Source: Stenogyne calaminthoides (taxonomy: Eukaryota > Streptophyta > Magnoliopsida > Lamiales > Lamiaceae). From it: DNA of 64,000 nt. A program made the position numbers and the translations under genes. The notes under the pieces are model-generated. The model saw only the letters and a program-made list of their open reading frames with translations. It was not told the origin of the DNA and did no database searches. Numbering within the stretch: the stretch's first letter is position 1; every line of letters starts with the position of its first letter. Shown here piece by piece: positions 57,136 through 64,000 of the stretch. The stretch lies in the NCBI GenBank assembly GCA_037126765.1, contig JBBCBC010000031.1:7387638-7451637 (forward strand), in the 5' to 3' direction.

Positions 57136-58318
57136 ACTGTCTGAGAACATATCTTCTGAAGAACTGGATCCTTCCTCAGAATGTTCTTCTTCAACAACCA
57201 TTGCCTTCTTGCTTGAATACTTCTTGTCTCTTTTGGCTTGCCGATCCTTTATTTCTTTGGAACTCAACTCAGGAGAGTCATACTGAAAGTGACCTATCTT
57301 TTTGCAGTTGTAGCATCTGTTGGTATCATCCTGATCATTTTCCTCTTTGGATTTGTAGTCCTTCTTTTTGGATGAAGATCCTTCAGCTTTGTAGTCTTTC
57401 TTCTTCTCGGTGAGATTTTTCTTCACTTTCCGAGTTGTTCCCTTCTCCTCAGATCCGGTATTTTTATAATACCTCTTATACTTTCCAAATCTATGGTTCA
57501 TTTTCCCAAACCTTCTTGCCATTAGGGCAATTGTCTCATCTTTTTCATCCTGCATTTTGTTAGATGAAGTCTCAGGTTCTTTAGAATTACAGATTTTACC
57601 TTGTGCTTTGAAAGCCACATTTTTGTTAGATGAAGTATCATCTTTGCTGTCAGTTTTCTTAGTTTTCTTATCAATTACAAACTCATATGCTTTCAACTCA
57701 GAGAAAACTTGTTGATATGACATAGAAGCAATATCTTTGGTGTTCTCAATCACAACAACATGAATATCCCATTTCTTAGACAGTCCTCTAAGAATTTTCA
57801 GAGCAATTTCTCTTTTGGGATAATTTTTTCCCAAGAGCACTCAGATCATTCATAATGCTAGTGAATCTGACTTCAAGTCTTTCAATAGATTCACCATCTT
57901 CCATTTCAAAACCATCCAATTTGGCAATAGCCACAGATAGTTTGTTTTCTTTGATATGATCAGTGCCTTGACACATTATGGCAAGTGTGTCCCAAATGTC
58001 TTTGGCAGTTTCACAGTGAGAAATCATTCCCATAACACCATCATCAATGGTGCTATATAGAGTATCTTTAGCAATATAATCCAAATTAATCAATTTTCTC
58101 TCCTCAGGAGTAAGTTGGTCATCAGTTTTGGGAAATTCATCCCTTGGATCATCTTTTTCATCATCAGTAGATCTAGGATTAACAACCTTAAACTCAAAAG
58201 GTCCTTGAGACACAACTCTCCACATTCTCTCATGTTTTGAGTACAAGTGTGTCTGCATTCTCAATCTCCATAGATCATAGTTCTCAATTGAGAATATAGG
58301 TAGTTTCTTAGAAGGCAT
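57136..58318 (-). pseudogene. M0 gag, proximal part, with zinc knuckle
   Basis: The ATG at 58318 opens MPSKKLPIFSIENYDLWRLR, the N-terminal copia gag block. A UBN2-like part continues to AIAKLDGFEMEDGESIERLE. A frameshift near 57830 moves to the second frame (REIALKILRGLSKKWDIHV), which runs to the S1 insertion. The zinc knuckle at about 57315-57270 reads CYNCKKIGHFQYDSP, so the fourth metal ligand, normally Cys, is Ser. An acidic serine-rich end (GSSSSEDMFSDSDS) leads into the insertion junction. Confidence 0.88.
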
Positions 58319-58427
58319 GATGAAATAACCTTGTAAGATATCAGCAGTAAGATCTATTCAGTAGACCACCAAAGTCTCTAAGCAAACAAGACTATGGCTA
58401 CCAAAGCAAGTGGTCAGTTAGAACCAC

Positions 58428-58442
58428 TGCTCTGATACCACT
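58428..58442 (-). other. Primer binding site of M0
   Basis: Minus strand AGTGGTATCAGAGC directly after the 5' LTR, an intact tRNA-Met type site. Confidence 0.88.
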
Positions 58443-60238
58443 TGTTGGTCCTGGTGTAAACGAGTCTCACACGTGTATGGGGGGGGAATACACGTGTAGT
58501 GATTTGTCAACTTTTAAAACTTTACTGAAACCAGTGAGTCAGGTTATTCTGAGTTTCAGTCCTGAGAAGCACAAATTGCCCTGAGTCAAAGTCTACTGAG
58601 ACAATAACACTGAGCGACTTTCAGTGACTTCAGATTAGCTCAACTGATCCTGAGTTTCTACAACAGAGTCCAAATAAGCTTGGAGTAGATAATAATCTTA
58701 CTGACTACTCAGGAGAGTTTATCAGTTTGACAACTATCTATACTAGCTTATCTAGAGTGCGGAAAGTGTAGGCCCTAAGTTTATACTCGTTTTACTTTGC
58801 TAAAAATCTTTCTTTAATGAAACAGTGGTTAAGGCTTTTATCAATTTAATGCAAGTCCAGTGGATTGATTCCAACTGAATATCAGAACGCTTTCAGTGAA
58901 ATATGCAACAAGTACTAATGCAAAGCAGAAAGCAAATAACACAGCAAGTTATAGTGGTTCAGAGGCTCAAGCTCCTACGTCCACTCTCCCTGATCTTCAG
59001 AGAAATTCCTTAACACACTACTTCGACTACCTCAAGCTTTCAGACTGAACTCAGCAGCTTACTAACTTTCTACTACGAGTTTTCAGGCTGAACTACTGCA
59101 ACTTACTAACCCAACATACACACAAGCGTTCAGACTGAACAATCAGCTTACTAACTTCTTCTCTAGAGTTTTCAGACTAAACACAACAGCTTACTTACTC
59201 TTTACAACTCTCACTTCCAACTACTACACAAACTTACCTAATCAAAGGGTTTGGCTTTTGGTTGGTTTCCAACTAAGGTGAGATATCCTTTTACAATGAG
59301 AACACAAGTAAAAGGTTAGGATATCTCGAACTAAGCTTTGGATAAGATCTTAAATCTAAGCTTAGTAAATGAGCTCTCTTCAATGATGAAACACTTGGGA
59401 AATTCTAAGGGTTTCGAGTGCTTCACAAGAATGCTTGAATACGAATGAGCTCTGTGAGTTGCTTTGATTTCCCGTAACCTTGAAGTGTCCAAGGTCTCTG
59501 GTATTTATAGGCAACTCTCACGAAGTCTTCCTTTGAAAAACTATTTGTTGGAGAGATAGCATCTCGGGTTTCTTCTTTGAGTAATTGATGAACGGCTTTG
59601 TTAGGGTTTGGACGAGCCATTGCATATTTTAGAAAATATCCAGACAAGCAGTCAATCACCAATTTCTGTGAACAAGAAAAATATCTATGCTGACATTTTT
59701 CAGGAAAATATCGCTTTCAGTGTCAGTAAAGTATGTTGTTGTCGCCTCCTCATTGGTCGACATCTTCCTTTGAACAGAGACAACAAAAACGGCTCTTTTT
59801 AGTCAACCAACACTGAGTTGATATCTTCCTTAGTGTCCACGAACGTATAACATTCTCTTTGCATGTACTAAGAATGAACAAACACTTTTTAACTTGAAGT
59901 GTCATGTTCAGGTTCTTTTGGTTCAGTACACAAGATTCTTCGGGGTCTTCTGATCTTCTGGTCTTTAGGATCTTCCAGTCTTCAGGTTCTACTGATCTTT
60001 CAGTATGATTTCGGTCTTCAGTATGTTTTGGTCTTCAGGGATCTTCAGAGATCTTCAGACAAATTCTGAAACCTAAACTATCCTGAACTATATCTGCTGA
60101 CTATACATGGTGCAGATAATCCTGAATTTTAACAACAATTTGAAACTTGATCCTATACTATCAAGATTGTCCTGAAACATGTCATACTCAGGGGTTTTGA
60201 GATCTAATCAAAATCTTTATTAAATTCATCTTCCAACA
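58443..60238 (-). repeat. 5' LTR of M0
   Basis: 1.8 kb, from tgttggtcctggtg to atcttccaaca. It shares the tatagtggttc, then ctcaagctcctac, then tccactctccct block with S1, so the two belong to related families. Two tandem-like stretches of tcagactgaac and cagcttactaac occur at about 59030-59190. Confidence 0.83.
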
Positions 60239-60740
60239 TAATACTTAATCGCTGAAGGTATAAGCTTAACCAGGGCTTCAAGGATAGTTTACTAGATGTT
60301 GTTTGAAACCCTTCTGTTGAGAGACAAGCAATCTCTCGTGCTTATAGGATCAGCCAAAAGAAGTTTGTGTATACCTACCATCTGATGACCTCTGGTATGA
60401 CTGAATCTGATAAATACTGCAAATATCTAAGAAGGAACGTTTATTTGAGCTTGTATTCATATCTTCATCGAATGAAAGCAAGAATCAAAAGCATTGCCCA
60501 TCGAAGTTAGGGTCCTTGCAGAGATAGTCGATCCTGTGTTGTTGAATGAATTTTTTTGATAAGATCATTAATCAGCCCAAAGAGGCGATTTTGACTCGGA
60601 CTTTTGGTCTCCACCCCTCTCTAATTCTGTCAAAAAAAAAGGAAATAATTACTTAAGATCTTTTGTTTTGCATCTGGTGCTTATTTATTTTCCCGTATCA
60701 ATTGTTGAACCATTTTACCTATTTTGTGTATACTAATTAA
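60239..60740. other. Unassigned interval
   Basis: No frame or domain recognised. A ctctctaattctgtcaaaaaaaaagg stretch near 60618-60643 could be the tail of a short retroposon, but nothing else supports it. Confidence 0.4.
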
Positions 60741-61640
60741 TGTAGGCAGCGAGAGCGTATAATAAAGAAGATAAATACGAGAACACAAAACACACTAATT
60801 CTGTTGATTCTAAGAATACCCAGGAAAGTGACAAACTCAAATACGTTGATTCTCACAAGAATACCGTAAAAGAGATATATGAGATAAAACTCATTTTTTT
60901 CATTAATCAAATTCAACTCCCTCTTACAATAATAAGAACTCCTATTTATAATACTAAATTAACTTAGGGAACAAGAAACGTAAATAAATCCTAAATATTG
61001 CAATATCAAATCAAATCCTAAACATAAATAAATAAATCTAATTATACCATAAATATAATCATAAATATCTTTCAGTATCTTCATCCATATCTCCATCATT
61101 CTCCTCCTCTTGGAGAGGATTCGCCCTCGAATCTTGTTGGTGCTCATTGTAAAAGTGCGAAGGCAAGTTGGAACATCTTTGAATTCGCGTAGACAAATAA
61201 CAATAAAATCTGAAAATGTTGTCACAAAAGCACCATGGTATTTTGCATAGATAGTAACAAGCACATAATATCGGTCGTTATTCACTAAATCTCTTGAGTA
61301 AACGAAAATTTGATGAGTATCCCGAGCCACAAAAGTATCTTCATCAATGTAATCTCCATAATTTTCATATGGATTATATTTACCCTCAAAATAATCATCA
61401 TCTTCCTCATCATAAATTGGTGGACCATCATAGCCATCACCACCAACATCAACTGCAACATACTCGTTGAAAATTGATGGTTCACCATAACCACAATCTT
61501 CATCAGGATATACATAAAAAATTGGTGGTCCATCATATTCACCATGGAATATATGACCACAACCCAATAAATCGATATTTTGGCGGATCTGTGTATTATC
61601 ATCTTCATACGTTGATTGTTCATCATGAAAAGTATCATAA
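60741..61640 (-). pseudogene. 3' end of a Ty3/gypsy element: polyprotein remnant plus 3' LTR
   Basis: The minus-strand frame 61567-60959 starts MGCGHIFHGEYDGPPIF and has two acidic GPPIF/GPPIY-DE repeats, as in the spacer of dicot gypsy polyproteins. In a shifted frame near 61140-61090 the string DSRANPLQEEENDGDMDED is the usual C-terminus of gypsy pol. A purine tract (CCAAGAGGAGGAGAA, 61113-61099) precedes a TG-to-CA unit, 61098-60741 (TGATGGAGATATGG to GCCTACA), with a TATA box ATTATAAATAGG (60952-60941). This is probably the 3' LTR. RT and integrase are absent, so the element is internally deleted. Confidence 0.65.
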
Positions 61641-61647
61641 ACCGACT

Positions 61648-63465
61648 TGTTGAGGGAAATTAAATAAATGGATTATTCCCGACCCTCTCTACAAGCTCGA
61701 GCTTTTAGATGGGACAGAATTTTCTCATGGTATCAGAGTCCAGGTTGTGGGTTCGATTCCCGTGGAAGCACTCCACCCATTTAAATTGTCCACTCTGTTG
61801 GGCCTCCTCTCCAGAGAGCAGAGGCAATGATTCGGCCCATGAGTGAGGGGGAGTGTTGAGGGTGTTGGGAAATTTATAGTTTTGATGAAAGTTCCAATAA
61901 CACATGTAATAGGACCAGTCAGACCTGTTAGCTGACTGATGTTTATATTACCTGCTATAGGAGACCAGTTGATAATGATTGTATAGAACAACTGATGTTA
62001 TAGATAGGTCACATATTGAGGGGGAAACTCAATATGTATAGGTCAGATCTGAAGACTCAAAGGACAGCTGATATCCGACAGGCCAGAATGCAAAACAAGA
62101 ATAAAGATCGATCAATCGATCTAATCGATATCTCACCAAGTCATGAAGATCAAACTCAATACTCAAGATCGGACGGGAAGACCTACATCACCGAGTCCGC
62201 TAGTTGAAGCTAAGTCAACCGCACCAAGACTCTATCGGTAGATCGATCGATTCGACCGATCGGATCACCACCGGTGAAATCGATGTTTCACCTAATCATA
62301 CGCCTATGATCCGAACAAGAAGAATGTCAAGCTTAGTTGGAAGAACAACACCGAAAAGTGAGTCCGCTATCCAATAAGAACAAGACACGTATGATCGAGC
62401 CGAATTGCGGGTTTTGATGCTACCTCTCTCAGAACGGCTACAAAGTACGACCACGCTTTCGCCATGCCGCTCTCCGGTTAGTCACATCAAGCCTAAGTCT
62501 ACCAAATATAGCACGAAATTCAAATTGCTCTCCAACGGCTCTTTGATTTCAAGGTCTATATATATGGGATTACACTTTAGAGTGAAACAACGGAACACCG
62601 AACAATTAAGAAGCTCAAGCTAATATCGATTTCCGCATCGAAGAACACGATCAAGAAGATTATTTTTATTAAGTGTTCATCCCATAAGTTCTTAGCATAG
62701 AAATCTTTTCATCTAGTTTGTTAATCGCTTATACGCAAGAAAAGATTTCATAGTTGGACCAAACAATCTTACCCAAACCCCCAAGGTTAGGTTAAGTTGT
62801 TTAGCAAGATTTCAGACTAGGGTTTCTAGTTCTGATCTCTGGGATCGGTTGAGTGTGAACTCTTTAAACATCTAGTCGATTATCTTGTGTTGGACTAACA
62901 CATAAAACTAAGTCCAGTTTGGTTAAGTAGGTGCCCCTTGTGATAGGGAAGAGTGGACGTGGGACTGGTTTGTCCGAACCACTATAAATCTTGTGTGCCT
63001 TTACCGCTTTGATTAACTGATTACACAATCGCACACAACCTTTAAAGCGCATACATATTCCAAGTTGAGATCAACTAGCACCAAGCTTCTGATCTGATCA
63101 AACCTGACACTTCAGTCAACTGATTAAAAGATTAACCTTGGAATCTGATTTATCAAAACTGGTTTTTCACACGGGTAAAACTTAAGCTTCCGCTTTTGTC
63201 GATTAAATCGATAGTTACCGAACCGACCGCCTTTCAAAGTCGAAGAAGTTGGTTATCGACCCAAAAGCTGATTCACTCAAGACTCGATCGGTAGCGCCCT
63301 CACACCTGATCTGCACGAAAAGTTTTCAGAAGTCTATTCACCCCTCCCCTCTAGACTTCTGCCCTCACTAAACCCGTTCGGGACCTACAGAGGGAAATTA
63401 AATAAATGGATTATTCCCAACCCTCTCTACAAGCTCGAGCTTTTAGATGAGACGGAATTCTCTCA
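61648..63465 (+). mobile_element. TRIM-like element (TRIM-B), 286 bp, holding a nested solo LTR
   Basis: LTR 1 (61648-61727, 80 bp) and LTR 2 (61854-61862 plus 63395-63465, 80 bp) are nearly identical. The element is flanked by exact cgact (61643-61647 and 63466-63470). The primer site tggtatcagagtc follows LTR 1, and the purine tract gagtgagggggag precedes LTR 2. The 126-bp interior is non-coding and contains GGGTTCGATTCC, a tRNA B-box match, just after the primer site. LTR 2 is split by the solo LTR 61863-63389. Confidence 0.9.
61863..63389 (+). mobile_element. Solo LTR (1.53 kb) inside TRIM-B LTR 2
   Basis: TG-to-CA unit (tgttgggaaatttatag to ttcgggacctaca) flanked by exact gaggg (61858-61862 and 63390-63394). 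Its start resembles the minus-strand start of S1 (TGTTGGGATATTTTAG, then TTTTGATGAA). It has a TATA-like ctatatatatggg at about 62558 and the gtccgaaccactataaatc block near 62972, both on the plus strand. It is therefore a SIRE-like LTR in plus orientation. Confidence 0.88.
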
Positions 63466-63470
63466 CGACT

Positions 63471-63766
63471 GAAATCTCGGAACCATCATCGAGAATCGTA
63501 ACTGGTCTCTGATACATGAGAAGCAATCATGAAGATGTGCAAAATCGTTATTACTATTATTGCTTTTGTACCTCTGTTAGATTATACGTTGTTTAAATAT
63601 GTAGGCATATTGTGTTTTGTGACCACAAAATCTTTTTTCATACATCCCCCATTTTATACCCTCATTTTGAGGTGGAGGACGTTGGATGAGTCTTGTCTTT
63701 ATAGATTATCATGAACTGTTGTTACTCGATGCGAATCAACATTTTTTTCTTCCTTTTTTATTTTTT
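63471..63766. other. Flank of TRIM-B; possible minus-strand gypsy leader
   Basis: On the minus strand TGTATCAGAGACC (about 63517-63505) resembles a primer site. The following sequence, through the TRIM insertion point, reads VYDTFHDEQ into the frame at 61638. No other gene seen. Confidence 0.35.
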
Positions 63767-64000
63767 GATAGACTAGTAGTGCACTAGTGCAATGTACGGA
63801 CGAAATTATTAATATTAAGTCTGCTTATAAAACTATTAAATGTGCTGAAAATATATGTATTGAAAGAATGTTGAAGATGATTCAACTTTCAATATCTTCC
63901 AAAATTTGTCTTTACTATTTGGTAGGCTAGTAGTGCACGTGCAATGCATAGAGGGAATTAAGAATATTAAGTAGTTTCTGTAGAATTATTATTAGATGTG
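63767..64000. repeat. Direct repeat with 154-bp spacing, cut by window end
   Basis: gatagactagtagtgcac (63767) and ggtaggctagtagtgcac (63921) are followed by related sequence (gtgcaatg, then gaattaataat, then attaag). The second unit runs off the window. Confidence 0.6.

Larger units (their letters stand above)
49533..60238 (-). mobile_element. SIRE-like Ty1/copia element M0, truncated, host of nested insertions
   Basis: Read on the minus strand: a 1.8-kb 5' LTR (60238-58443), a tRNA-Met primer site (58442-58428), gag (58318-57136 and 50815-49880) and the segment before protease ending near KWVPKA (about 49600). The gag is split by the S1 insertion (50821-57130). The element stops abruptly at about 49533, where it joins copia C2; protease, integrase, RT and the 3' LTR are absent. 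Confidence 0.85.

Noticed and set aside
61728..61780. tRNA-like sequence with B box
   Set aside because: Lies between LTR and purine tract of a TRIM; no acceptor stem or anticodon arm can be folded around it, so it is not a tRNA gene.
1..64000. CRISPR arrays, bacterial-type operons or defence systems
   Set aside because: No regularly spaced repeats with unique spacers and no prokaryotic gene organisation; all regular repeats belong to plant transposons.

Overview
This is nuclear DNA from a flowering plant, almost certainly a eudicot. The evidence is three spliced or intronless plant genes (a CBP60/SARD1-type calmodulin-binding transcription factor, a GDP-fucose transporter of the GONST4/GFT1 type and a B-class GATA factor), plant splice sites, and plant-specific transposon lineages. 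An asterid such as a member of Lamiales is plausible, but that is a guess from general impression and not shown by the sequence. There are no CRISPR arrays, operons or rRNA genes, and no intact tRNA gene was seen.

Layout. 1-10.84 kb: one degenerate Ty3/gypsy element of the Tat/Retand type with both LTRs, a 5-bp target duplication and antisense ORF remnants between integrase and 3' LTR. 10.97-12.76 kb: a 5'-truncated L1-type LINE with a 9-bp target duplication. 12.95-17.54 kb: a complete-length but frameshifted Ty1/copia element (C1). 17.70-17.99 kb: a TRIM. 18.0-25.0 kb: AT-rich non-coding DNA with small transposons. 25.04-27.56 kb: the CBP60 gene (8 exons). 30.46-33.92 kb: a 3.45-kb hAT transposon with a broken transposase. 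35.79-36.80 kb: the intronless GFT1-type gene. 38-42 kb: non-coding with a hAT MITE and a foldback. 42.34-42.82 kb: a two-exon LLM-domain GATA gene on the minus strand, whose intron splits the zinc finger. 43.7-45.3 kb: a mariner MITE and a SINE-like head.

45.31-60.24 kb is a layered stack of retrotransposons. An Ale-like copia (C2, plus strand) is cut by a 1.8-kb solo LTR. It abuts a minus-strand SIRE-like copia (M0). The M0 gag is split by a solo LTR (S1), which is itself split by a 4.7-kb non-coding LTR element (M2). M2 carries, in opposite orientation, a segment that looks like a small transcription unit. 60.74-61.64 kb is the 3' end of a minus-strand gypsy element. 61.65-63.47 kb is a second TRIM whose 3' LTR holds a 1.5-kb solo LTR. 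Most nesting steps are supported by target-site duplications that can be read directly.

The three host genes do not form a pathway. CBP60 proteins are nuclear transcription factors mostly linked to defence, GFT1 is a Golgi GDP-fucose importer, and B-GATAs regulate greening and development. Many differences between related repeat copies are short scrambles around CAG/CTG versus CGG/CCG, so some of the apparent decay may be a sequencing artefact.
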